64,000 bases of DNA from NCBI RefSeq assembly GCF_000620145.1, contig NZ_JHVM01000003.1:1-64000 (forward strand), given 5' to 3'. Source of the DNA: Deefgea rivuli DSM 18356 (GTDB lineage Bacteria > Pseudomonadota > Gammaproteobacteria > Burkholderiales > Chitinibacteraceae). The position numbers were made by a program, and so were the translations under genes. The first letter of the stretch is position 1. Each line of letters starts with the position of its first letter. Shown in pieces: positions 1-8,289 of the stretch. A model generated the notes under the pieces. That model searched no databases and was not told the origin of the DNA. It saw only the letters and a program-made list of their open reading frames with translations.

Positions 1-1893
1 CAGCGACGTGGCCAGCCCATTACCCCTGCTTTTAATTTAAACGGTACCGATAGCGAACAACTCGCCAAGCCCAAATCACGCGGCGTACAAACGGCGACGG
101 TGGTCGGCACAGGCGGCGATGCCGATGAAGTTCACACCGACGAACTCGGTCGCATTAAAGTGCAGTTCCACTGGCAGCGCCAAAGCGAACATGCCAGCTT
201 CGGCGCAAATCTTGACGATAAATCTTCCTGCTGGATCCGCGTCGCCTATCCAAGCGCAGGCGCAGGCTGGGGTCATCAATTCATTCCGCGCGTTGGCCAA
301 GAAGTGCTGGTCGACTTCATCGAAGGCGATATTGACCGCCCGATTGTTACGGGCGTCGTCTACAACGGCAGCCACCCGACGCCAACGTTTAGCGGCGCAG
401 GCGCGCTGCCAGCGAACAAAGCACTGTCGGGCATCAAAACCAAAGAACATGCCGGCGGCCAATATGGCGAACTGTTGTTCGACGACAGCACTGGACAAAC
501 TCGCACTAAACTCAGCAGCGAGCACGCAAAAACTCAGCTCAACCTCGGCTACTTAATTCACCCTCGTGCTAATGGTAAAGGCGATCCACGCGGTGAAGGT
601 TTTGAGCTACGCACCGATCAACAAGGCGCGATCCGTGCTGGTAAAGGTTTGCTACTCACGACGGAGGCGAAAAGCGGTGCAAGCGGCCAGCAACTCGACC
701 GTAGTCCCGTTAATAGCCAACTCGAAGCCGCGTTTGAATTAGCAAACAGCCTCGGCGAAGTCGCCACTAAGCAACTCGCCGACAGCATCGAAACGGGCGA
801 CAAAGATCAAACGATCAAGTCGGATAATTCAAACGGTGAAAAGAATAAAACGGGCCATCTGCATCATCACGTTCACGCCGCGAAAAGCTGGAGCGCGGGA
901 AGCAATACCGATTCCGATGGAAAAACTAAATCTGAAGATCAAGCCGGTCAGCAACAACTGCTGCTGATCCACGGCCAAGACGGCCTCGCACTGACGACAC
1001 CAAATAGCCTTACCCAAACATCGGGCACAAACCTCGACCAAATTGCACAACGCGACAACAATCAAACGACGGGAAGGCGCTGGATTCACAATGTAGGGCA
1101 ACACATCAGCCTGTTTGTTAGCGGCACCAAAGACAAGATTGCGATGAAGTTAATTGCGGCCAAAGGCAAAATCCAGATGCAGGCTCAGAGCGATGACATA
1201 GAAATCACCGGCGATAAAGATCTAAAAGTCACCGCCTGCAAAGAGAGCATTACCGTCGTCGCCAAAGACGAAATTCTCGTCACTGCGGGTGGCGGCTACA
1301 TTCGCCTCAAAGGCGGCAATATCGAAATACATTGCCCGGGCACGGTGAGCGTGAAAGGGGCGAATCATAATGTGAGTGGGCCAGATCAGATGAACCCACC
1401 TTTGCCTACAATGCCCTTTTCTGCAATGCCCTCGCAAAAAATGCGCTTCAAATTTCGACTGGCTGATGCGCCAGGGGAAGAAACGCATGGGCTAGCTGAA
1501 CAACCTTGGCTTTTTGTTATTAGTAACATGGCTCCGGAAGGTATGGGGTTAGTAGACCAAGAGCAAATATGTCTGCAAGGAACGTCATCGTCTGATGGAG
1601 AAATTCTTCTAAGCGATGCAGAGCAAGACATATTGCAAGAAGCATATTGCAAACAACCAGGCCAAATCTGGCTGATGTATCCGGGGCATAGTGTTCAACT
1701 GACGGTCGCTGAAGTTTCTGATGATTGGGATTCTGAAACGAGTCTTCAACAGTATATGAATGCAACAGACTTCACTTCTGATGTGAGTAGTGACACGTAT
1801 CATCAGGATTTTAAGGGCAAACTTGAGTATGCCAAAGAAGCAATGTACTCAAAGAAAATTGCATCACTACTGAATAAATTGAAGGCACTTTGA
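1..1893 (+). CDS. vgrG: Type VI secretion tip protein VgrG (5'-truncated by window edge)
   Basis: The frame is open from base 1, so the start and the gp27-like N-terminal part lie outside the window; about 630 residues are visible. The gp5-type OB-fold is at visible residues 31-125 (GRIKVQFHWQ, GQEVLVDFIEGD, RPIVTGVVYN). A DUF2345-type beta-helical region follows at about 287-458. After that comes a roughly 170-residue C-terminal extension rich in acidic residues with no recognised domain. VgrG trimers form the puncturing tip of the type VI secretion needle and carry effectors. The stop codon lies 4 bp before a phospholipase D gene, so the extension is a plausible adaptor or loading surface for that effector (inference). 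Family assignment is firm; the role of the extension is not. Confidence 0.95.
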   Translation, partial: QRRGQPITPAFNLNGTDSEQLAKPKSRGVQTATVVGTGGDADEVHTDELGRIKVQFHWQRQSEHASFGANLDDKSSCWIRVAYPSAGAGWGHQFIPRVGQEVLVDFIEGDIDRPIVTGVVYNGSHPTPTFSGAGALPANKALSGIKTKEHAGGQYGELLFDDSTGQTRTKLSSEHAKTQLNLGYLIHPRANGKGDPRGEGFELRTDQQGAIRAGKGLLLTTEAKSGASGQQLDRSPVNSQLEAAFELANSLGEVATKQLADSIETGDKDQTIKSDNSNGEKNKTGHLHHHVHAAKSWSAGSNTDSDGKTKSEDQAGQQQLLLIHGQDGLALTTPNSLTQTSGTNLDQIAQRDNNQTTGRRWIHNVGQHISLFVSGTKDKIAMKLIAAKGKIQMQAQSDDIEITGDKDLKVTACKESITVVAKDEILVTAGGGYIRLKGGNIEIHCPGTVSVKGANHNVSGPDQMNPPLPTMPFSAMPSQKMRFKFRLADAPGEETHGLAEQPWLFVISNMAPEGMGLVDQEQICLQGTSSSDGEILLSDAEQDILQEAYCKQPGQIWLMYPGHSVQLTVAEVSDDWDSETSLQQYMNATDFTSDVSSDTYHQDFKGKLEYAKEAMYSKKIASLLNKLKAL

Positions 1894-1897
1894 AACC

Positions 1898-4800
1898 ATG
1901 TGCAATAAAAAAACGATACACCAACCCATTGACGGGCAAGGTAATGCAACCATGACCAGCGTGTCTGCTCCAGGTTGGAATTCAGTAGGGAGAAATACCA
2001 CGACACGCAGCAGTATTCCGAAGCAGAATGAAAGTAAAAGCATTGAATTATCGGAAGCTTTTTCTGAGCCTAAGGTGGGAAATAAGGTCGAGTTTTTTAG
2101 TACTGGAGCCCAATATTTCTCCAATGTGCAAGCAGCAATCGAAGGCGCCACTTCTTGTGTGTTCATTGCGGGTTGGCAAGTTAATTTTGATGTTGAATTA
2201 ACTCCCGGTAAGACCTTGCTAGATGCTCTCTCTAAGGCCCTTAAGAATGGGGCTGATGTGTACGTCATGCCGTGGCAAAATGTGCCAGGGGCTGTTGAAA
2301 CGGGGGCGATGACGACTGCACTAGCAATAGGTCTACTTAATGGTCTTCTTGGGATCAAAGGTCGTGCTTGGTGTCTTACTGCTCCGGCACAATCCGATCA
2401 AGGTGTGGGAAATGTAATGTTTTCGCATCACCAAAAATCGGTCGTTATTGATAATAAAATTGCATATTGTGGTGGGATTGATCTCGCATATGGCCGACGA
2501 GATGATGAGCAGTTCACCTTAAAAGCCAATGGGCGAAGCGGCAACGAGCTTTATAACTCATGTATTCCTGCCATTCATACGTCTAGCCGTACTGAATTAC
2601 AAAATTGCGTTACTCCATTGGAGTTACTGGCCGCGATTGGAACGACGGGAACTACGCGAAGTATTTCTACGTTTCTAACCTCACCATCAGAAGGCATCCT
2701 TGCATGGGCGTTGGATAAACGCGAAGAAGTAACTAAACCGATTAGCGAAACAATTGAAGACGTCCAAGACTGGTGGAGTAATACGAGTTTGATGGAGCCA
2801 TTAATTGATGCAATTCAGGATCAAGCCATTGATTTTGTCCAGACTGAAGTTCGTAATACTCAATCTGACTTAAAAGCAAGATTGGCGCACTTGGCGGCAG
2901 TGAATGGCGCGAATGCTTCAAGCGTTTCGTCCGCTTTAGCTGCATGGTTAGCAGGGCAACCGATACATAGCTTACCTCCAAAAATAGCAGATGAATTGAA
3001 TCAGGTGGTCAAAGCATTGCTGTGGCTCATTAGTGTGCAAATTAATGCGAATGGATGGCGCCCGTCAGAAAATTACGAGCGGCTTTTCAAAAAAGAAACG
3101 CGGGCAATGCCTATGTATGGGACTGTTCTTGACCCAAAAATTCAACCGCGTATGCCATGGCAAGATGTTCATAGCCGCATCGAGGGGCCATCTGTTTATG
3201 ATCTCAGTAGAAATTTTACAGAGCGCTGGAATGCAACGGCGTATCAACTTGAAACTGAATCTGTAACTTATCGCCGTGCACTAAGCGCCCTCACTGGGAA
3301 CAAATTTGCCGCGGCTAGTTTACCTAAGTTACTAAAGACACTGGGAATTAGAGTCCCAGCAAAATCGACTTTGCCACGTATCAATGCTAAGCACATTTTG
3401 AAAGCGCCCGCAGAAGCTGCAGGGGGATGTAGCGTACAGGTCATGCGCAGCGCGAGTAAACAAATGTTAAATTTAGAGGCCGCTGCCAAAGGTATTAAGG
3501 GCGCTAAGGCGAGCCTCCCCCAGAACAACTGCCTTCGGGCAATGCTGAAGGTCATCTCAAGCGCACAGCATTTTATTTATATCGAAGGACAGTTTTTTCA
3601 AACGGATCATGGTCATGATGGTGCTGTGCAAGCAGGACTTTCCGGGCCGATGGCCAGCTTGCTGCAATTAGAACGCACACCGGAATACCTGAAATTTAAA
3701 AACATGCTGGGTATTCGAGGTACATCGCCGTCAGCCATCTTCGCTAGTATCGATTGGACGAAAGCTAATGATGTGATGAGAATGGCGCAAGGGCCGGAAT
3801 TCATGCTGGATTTGGATACAGTATTGAAAAATTTGGCAACTCGCGAAGGTCTTACGCAACCCACTGCGCCGCAGAAAGAACTCATTAACCCAATTGGGCA
3901 TGCGCTTGTTGAGCGCATTACGCGTGTAGGGATTCAAGATGGCCTTCCCTTTCATGTGTATATCGTCTTGCCAGTACATCCCGAAGGCACGCTTAATACG
4001 CTCAATATTATGAGTCAGGTTCATTTAACTATGCATAGCTTGGTATTTGGTGAGCATAGTTTGTTAAATGGTGTACGCCGTGCCATTTTGATCAAAAAAG
4101 TCAGAGCTCGCGATAAGTGTGTATGGGATGTTGCGGAGGCAAAAGTTAAAGCGATGAAATTGGAGCAAATCATTCGGGCTGTTCCCGATGATTGGACGCA
4201 ATTTATCACGCTTCTAAATTTACGTAACTGGGACGAGTTAAATGGGCAGCCAGTAACTGAGCAGATCTATGTGCACAGCAAGCTACTGATCGCTGATGAT
4301 CAGGCCGCAGTCCTAGGTAGCGCCAATATCAATGATCGCAGTATGTTGGGCGATCGAGACTCCGAACTTACAGTGCTGATTACCAGCCGTAATAGCGTTA
4401 AAGTGCCATTGGCTGGGCCGATGCAATCGGTCGCTAAAGAAGTGCACGAGCTACGCGTTGCTCTGTGGAAAAAACACTTTGGCGCTGGTACACCAGGACG
4501 CCAGGCTACTGAGTTGCTGAGTGATGCCATTTTAAAAAGTCCTGGTTTGCCTAGTACTTGGAAGGCCATTCAGAATCAGGCATCAAAAAATGCAACCATC
4601 TACAATAATAGTTTTTGGTATATTCCACGCTCAGAGGCTCATCTTGAAATTCAGCGTAAAGAAGTGGCAGATAAAGCCCCAGGTGGTGCTCCGTCATCGA
4701 TCTGGCCAACCTGGCACTACCAAACCTATCTCGACCATGCCAAAAATGGCCGTCTGCTCTACCGCATGCCTTTTGATCCATTGTTCTGGCGTGCCGCCGA

Positions 4801-5041
4801 GCACCGTGAAATCGCTAACAGTTGGAATTTGGCGATAGATGCGAAACAGAGCAAAGTACCGACTACGAAGCCGCAAGGTGTGAGGGGATTTATTGTGGCG
4901 CTTCCAACTGAATGGACTCGTGGAGAAGACAATCTGTTCAGCAAAACCCATATTGCCACTATCGCAGCCATAGATGCTCCGCTTAATAATGACACAGCGC
5001 TTGCTCGTGCTGATAAAGCTACTTCGGAAGGTTTCGTATGA
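1898..5041 (+). CDS. Phospholipase D family T6SS effector (Tle5-like)
   Basis: A 1047-residue protein with two HxKx4D phospholipase D motifs: HQKSVVID at residue 178 and HSKLLIADD at residue 793, the second followed by GSANINDRS. The first motif is followed by the GGIDLAYGR segment typical of the family. Such enzymes hydrolyse phosphatidylethanolamine or other phospholipids in target-cell membranes. There is no signal peptide, as expected for cargo delivered by VgrG, whose gene ends 4 bp upstream. The roughly 600 residues between the motifs include alpha-helical, Ala-rich stretches. The 3' end overlaps the next gene by ATGA, which fits coupled synthesis with an immunity protein. Function as an antibacterial or anti-eukaryotic effector is inferred from family and context. 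Confidence 0.9.
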   Translation: MCNKKTIHQPIDGQGNATMTSVSAPGWNSVGRNTTTRSSIPKQNESKSIELSEAFSEPKVGNKVEFFSTGAQYFSNVQAAIEGATSCVFIAGWQVNFDVELTPGKTLLDALSKALKNGADVYVMPWQNVPGAVETGAMTTALAIGLLNGLLGIKGRAWCLTAPAQSDQGVGNVMFSHHQKSVVIDNKIAYCGGIDLAYGRRDDEQFTLKANGRSGNELYNSCIPAIHTSSRTELQNCVTPLELLAAIGTTGTTRSISTFLTSPSEGILAWALDKREEVTKPISETIEDVQDWWSNTSLMEPLIDAIQDQAIDFVQTEVRNTQSDLKARLAHLAAVNGANASSVSSALAAWLAGQPIHSLPPKIADELNQVVKALLWLISVQINANGWRPSENYERLFKKETRAMPMYGTVLDPKIQPRMPWQDVHSRIEGPSVYDLSRNFTERWNATAYQLETESVTYRRALSALTGNKFAAASLPKLLKTLGIRVPAKSTLPRINAKHILKAPAEAAGGCSVQVMRSASKQMLNLEAAAKGIKGAKASLPQNNCLRAMLKVISSAQHFIYIEGQFFQTDHGHDGAVQAGLSGPMASLLQLERTPEYLKFKNMLGIRGTSPSAIFASIDWTKANDVMRMAQGPEFMLDLDTVLKNLATREGLTQPTAPQKELINPIGHALVERITRVGIQDGLPFHVYIVLPVHPEGTLNTLNIMSQVHLTMHSLVFGEHSLLNGVRRAILIKKVRARDKCVWDVAEAKVKAMKLEQIIRAVPDDWTQFITLLNLRNWDELNGQPVTEQIYVHSKLLIADDQAAVLGSANINDRSMLGDRDSELTVLITSRNSVKVPLAGPMQSVAKEVHELRVALWKKHFGAGTPGRQATELLSDAILKSPGLPSTWKAIQNQASKNATIYNNSFWYIPRSEAHLEIQRKEVADKAPGGAPSSIWPTWHYQTYLDHAKNGRLLYRMPFDPLFWRAAEHREIANSWNLAIDAKQSKVPTTKPQGVRGFIVALPTEWTRGEDNLFSKTHIATIAAIDAPLNNDTALARADKATSEGFV

Positions 5042-6324
5042 TGGTCAAAAAACAGGATGTGCAATCGAATAAAACTTTGCTGGGCCTGTTTGTGGCGAAT
5101 CTTTGGTTTGGGCTTGTTGCATGTACTCCCAGCGAAGCGCAACCACCACAGCCTGTTGGCCCAACCGTCGAAGAAATTGCTGCTTACCATCCGAGCTATC
5201 AAGCCAAGTCTGGTACGCGAAGCGAGTGCTTAGGGCGATTGGTATTTGAAGTTTCTCCTCAAGCTGGTTTTGAATGGGGACTGCCACGCGGCTCGACTAA
5301 CGAAGAGGTCTTAGGGTTTTCGCGCATTCTGCAAGGCGGGCAGGATATGATCCATCTTGCGGACGTTGCGGTGGTTATTATTAAGGCTGCGACACCAAGA
5401 ACGATTATTGAATTGCGAGAGTCAGTGGAGACGGATAAAGCGATCGGAATGCATCGCTATGATGTTCGTATTCGCGAAAACCAAAGCGTCGTAACTAGCC
5501 TGCAGAAAGACACTGAAAGCCCAGAAATTAAAAACAATCAACAAGAATTAGCTGACTATCAAGATTCGATAAAGCGCTTTAAGCAGGACGTTTTGAATTT
5601 ACAGCAAGACAAAGCCGATCTGGATAAATATTGGCATCCTACCGATTGGGGTATTGCTGACAGTACCGGTTACCTCGCAGGCTCTACGCTGTATGCATTT
5701 CTTTACCGTGGCGGGTATGCGTTTCAATTCATGTCTACGGGTGGTGAAGGTGAAACACCATATGAACAACGGGTAGTTGCATTTAAGAAATTACTCAGCA
5801 ATTTTGAGTACCGCCCACTTTACCAAGTACCAAATAAACCTGGCTTGTGTTTACCGCATGGGTTTGTTGTTGATGATGGTAAGGGACATTTTAGTGGTGA
5901 AGTATCCTACCGTTACACTGACAGCCCCAGCGTGATTTACACCTTAGGGACGGCCATCGTTGGTGAGCGTAATTTTAGTGTGAATGAACCCATGTTAGAA
6001 GCAACCGCTCGTTCATCGATTGCTGGAGTTATGGGTGGATTACATGGGCGACAGCTAAAAGTGCTAGGGCCAAAAGAAATTCATATCGGTGCACGCCCAG
6101 GCATCTTGGGTGGCATTTCTACCGCGTCTGGTGTGCCGGGCTACAGCGTCTATGCAGCGAGTAGTGGTTGGGAGCATTCGCAAGTATTGCCATTTATCTC
6201 ACTCAATATGCGGAGCTTCGATCGGGCGACTGATCCTGATGAAATTAAGGTGAATCCACCTGCATTTGCACAAAGTCTACAACGATTTGAACTTACACTA
6301 AGTACTTTGCGAACACGCAAGTAA
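5038..6324 (+). CDS. Tli4-like T6SS immunity lipoprotein
   Basis: A 428-residue protein with a lipoprotein signal: a hydrophobic stretch ending in LVAC with the lipid-accepting Cys at residue 29. A mature periplasmic domain follows, with a coiled-coil-like, Gln/Lys/Asp-rich segment at about residues 140-200. Overall make-up and context match the Tli4 family, periplasmic lipoproteins that bind and neutralise phospholipase effectors. ATG at 5038 overlaps the effector stop (ATGA); a second ATG at 5041 is equally possible. It is the third gene of vgrG-effector-immunity. No terminator hairpin is obvious directly downstream. Assignment rests on position plus lipobox and general similarity, so the exact immunity family is moderately certain. 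Confidence 0.8.
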   Translation: MMVKKQDVQSNKTLLGLFVANLWFGLVACTPSEAQPPQPVGPTVEEIAAYHPSYQAKSGTRSECLGRLVFEVSPQAGFEWGLPRGSTNEEVLGFSRILQGGQDMIHLADVAVVIIKAATPRTIIELRESVETDKAIGMHRYDVRIRENQSVVTSLQKDTESPEIKNNQQELADYQDSIKRFKQDVLNLQQDKADLDKYWHPTDWGIADSTGYLAGSTLYAFLYRGGYAFQFMSTGGEGETPYEQRVVAFKKLLSNFEYRPLYQVPNKPGLCLPHGFVVDDGKGHFSGEVSYRYTDSPSVIYTLGTAIVGERNFSVNEPMLEATARSSIAGVMGGLHGRQLKVLGPKEIHIGARPGILGGISTASGVPGYSVYAASSGWEHSQVLPFISLNMRSFDRATDPDEIKVNPPAFAQSLQRFELTLSTLRTRK

Positions 6325-6502
6325 GAAGCGATTATGCAATCTGTAAGTCGGATAGTTAGTAGTAAGTAACTCCATAGATAGAGGTATCGGCTTCCAATTT
6401 TGTTATCGTGGATTTGAGGGGGATTAATAAATATTGGCCCCCCGCTTTGGGATAAGATTTCTAAATAAACAGATATACCGCGATGCCTGATTTAGTCTAG
6501 TA

Positions 6503-6646
6503 CCCGCGTTTGAGGCGCTGGGCGTGGGGCTGTCGGATGGCCGCGATTTTGGTTTTTCGGGCTGGTTGCGAATTAACTTTGGCTGCCCAAGTGATACGGT
6601 GCGCGAAGCGATTTCTAGGCTTGCGCCTTTGCTGCAAGCGACTTAG
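6503..6646 (+). pseudogene. C-terminal remnant of a MalY/PatB-type aminotransferase
   Basis: Forty-seven codons plus TAG encode the typical end of a MalY/PatB cystathionine beta-lyase family protein, including VGLSDGRDFG and RINFGCPSDTV, the conserved substrate-carboxylate Arg region. Nothing upstream in any frame continues the protein; a stop and unrelated AT-rich DNA precede it. The fragment sits on the + strand between the type VI module and ssuE, so most of the gene has been deleted. It marks a rearrangement boundary. Confidence 0.75.
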
Positions 6647-6682
6647 TTCAATCTAAGTAATCAAGAAAAACGCTTTTGATTA

Positions 6683-6744
6683 TTCGTGGGAGCGGGCTTG
6701 CCCGCGAAACAATGTATTCGTGAGCAAGTCCGCTCTCATCAGCT
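6683..6744. repeat. Inverted pair of REP-like elements
   Basis: A forward unit GTGGGAGCGGGCTTGCCCGC (6687-6706) is followed about 15 bp later by a degenerate inverted unit whose complement reads GAGAGCGGACTTGCTCACGA. Each unit has the GCGGGCTTGCCCGC-type palindrome of Pseudomonas REP sequences, and the head-to-tail pair resembles a REPIN. It lies in the non-coding gap upstream of ssuE. Confidence 0.7.
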
Positions 6745-6854
6745 TCAATCCATTCTTTATATATCCATAAAATCTTATAAAATAGTTTAATAGTATTTAT
6801 AAGAATATCAAAGCTGCCGTATAGTGACTCAAAGCAAAATCATTGGAGAGCAGG

Positions 6855-7451
6855 ATGTCGCAAGTTGTTTTACTCGCTGGTAGCCCCAGCGCTACGTCTA
6901 AGTCAACGCAGCTATTAGATGTTGCCGCGCTGCTGTTGAGCAGCTACGGCTTAAAGGTGGTGCGATTTGGTTTGGACGATTTCCCAGCGGAAGATTTACT
7001 CTACGCTCGTTGGCATAGCCCCGCGGTCAAAGCATTCAATCAAGCTATTGCCGATAGCGCAGGGCTCATTGTTGCAACGCCGGTTTACAAGGCGGCGTAC
7101 AGCGGTGCGGTGAAAACGGTGCTCGATTTACTGCCAGAGCGGGCTTTAGAGCAAAAAGTAGCGTTGGCACTCGCTACGGGAGGCAGCCTTGGCCATTTGC
7201 TGGCGGTTGATTACGCCTTGCAGCCGGTTTTATCGGCACTGAAAGCGCGGCATATTATCGGCGGCGTTTACGCAAGCGATAGCGATTTTAGCAAACTAGA
7301 CAACGGCAAACATGCCTTCAATTCTGAGATTGAACAGCGTTTGCAAGCCGCAGTCGCCCGCTTTATCGCGCATTTACCCAATCCGGGTCATGCGCAATTG
7401 CAAGGGCAAGATTTATCGCGGCAAGTGCAAGCCGCCCAAATCAGCATTTAA
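6855..7451 (+). CDS. ssuE: NADPH-dependent FMN reductase SsuE
   Basis: A 198-residue flavodoxin-fold reductase. The N-terminal VVLLAGSPSATSKS loop binds the FMN phosphate, and VATPVYKAAYSGAVK and ATGGSLGH are typical of SsuE. The enzyme supplies reduced FMN to two-component monooxygenases that release sulfite from organosulfonates or related C1 sulfur compounds. ATG at 6855 is chosen because GGAG lies 6 nt upstream; an in-frame TTG at 6843 would overlap that site. The ssuADCB transporter and monooxygenase genes that usually accompany it are absent here. The next gene is an ssuF-like Mop protein, so this is a partial sulfonate locus. Confidence 0.9.
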   Translation: MSQVVLLAGSPSATSKSTQLLDVAALLLSSYGLKVVRFGLDDFPAEDLLYARWHSPAVKAFNQAIADSAGLIVATPVYKAAYSGAVKTVLDLLPERALEQKVALALATGGSLGHLLAVDYALQPVLSALKARHIIGGVYASDSDFSKLDNGKHAFNSEIEQRLQAAVARFIAHLPNPGHAQLQGQDLSRQVQAAQISI

Positions 7452-7563
7452 ACCCACCCACCGAATCCAACCTCACCAGCGCGGCTTGCCGTAGCTAAAC
7501 CCTGATCCACTATGCATTTTGCATAGGCATCAATAATTTAATCTACCCACTAGGAGCATCATC

Positions 7564-7779
7564 ATGAGCATCAAATCAATCAATGTACGTAACCAATTTC
7601 GCGGCACGATCAAAGAAATCATCGAAGGCCCCGTGCTTTCTGAAGTCGACGTCACAACGCCATCGGGCATCGTCACTTCAGTGATTACAACGCGCTCAGT
7701 CAAAGAGCTGGATCTGAAACCAGGCCGCGAAGTGATTGCGTTTGTTAAATCGACTGAAGTTTCGATTGCGACACTTTAA
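7564..7779 (+). CDS. ssuF: Mop/TOBE-domain molybdopterin-binding protein (SsuF-like)
   Basis: A 71-residue single Mop domain: NQFRGTIKEIIEGP at the start, the SEVDVTTPSG turn, then ITTRSVKELDLKPG and VIAFVKSTEVSIAT. This is the standard oxyanion/molybdate-binding fold. In Pseudomonas sulfonate operons a 71-residue protein of this type (SsuF) follows ssuEADCB, and the ssuE neighbour here supports that name. AGGAG 7 nt before the ATG gives a good ribosome-binding site. Such proteins may hold molybdate or another oxyanion in the cytoplasm; their role in sulfur use is not well defined. Separated from ssuE by 112 bp with no clear terminator. Confidence 0.85.
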   Translation: MSIKSINVRNQFRGTIKEIIEGPVLSEVDVTTPSGIVTSVITTRSVKELDLKPGREVIAFVKSTEVSIATL

Positions 7780-7796
7780 TGCTTTGGTGATGTTCA

Positions 7797-8100
7797 GTTG
7801 ATGCTGTGCCGCGCTCGTCGAGCTGGGGCTTAAAGTCCCTTGTATCAAGCCGAGCGAGGAACAAACGAGGCGGGGTTTTTGCGATCAATGTTTGAGCGAG
7901 GCCGATGTTTTTGGTTTTGAGGCCGAACGAGTTTTGAGCGCAACCGCCTCGATTGTCCGCAGCGAGGGAATCCGACGAAGTCGGACGCAGATGCAGGGCG
8001 GCCTTCTTTTGCTTACTTTTCTTGGCCGTTCAAGAAAAGTGAGTCCTCGTCGCGGACTGCGACTGTAAAACACCGTGCCGCAGGCACTTAAAGCCATCAG
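7797..8100 (-). repeat. Dispersed intergenic repeat, copy A (reverse orientation)
   Basis: On the - strand this stretch runs from GTGCCTGCGGCACGGTGTTT through CTTACTTTTCTTGAACGGCC and its complement to AGCCCCAGCTCGACGAGCGC. The same ends and core palindrome occur at 23262-23465 and 46018-46250. The middle of copy A differs from the other two. The translated open frames in it have no protein-like character, so it is annotated as repeat, not gene. Confidence 0.75.
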
Positions 8101-8130
8101 CACGAAATAGGAACATTGCCCCTACTTTGT

Positions 8131-8179
8131 AGGTATTTCAATCTAGAGCTTTACCATAAAGAGCTAGATTAAAATACCC
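8131..8179. repeat. 49-bp palindromic element (AGGTAT...ATACCC)
   Basis: A 49-bp imperfect dyad. AATCTAGAGCTTT is mirrored by AAAGAGCTAGATT around a short ACCAT centre, and the ends are AGGTAT and ATACCC. Length and ends match the copies at 24289, 30031, 39375 and 45932. It lies upstream of the SfnR-like gene. Confidence 0.65.
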
Positions 8180-8289
8180 ATCGCAAGCTGTGTGGCCATT
8201 GAGCCGCGCTTTGATTAACCTAAGCACATTCTTAAAGTGCGCCACTTATTTTACGAATTGAAGCAATACAGCTAAACCGGAGCACTCCT

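Noticed and set aside
7885-8103. 72-codon frame on the - strand (LTFLERPRKVSKRR-like)
   Set aside because: It lies wholly in dispersed repeat copy A, and the other copies break the frame; composition is repeat-derived.
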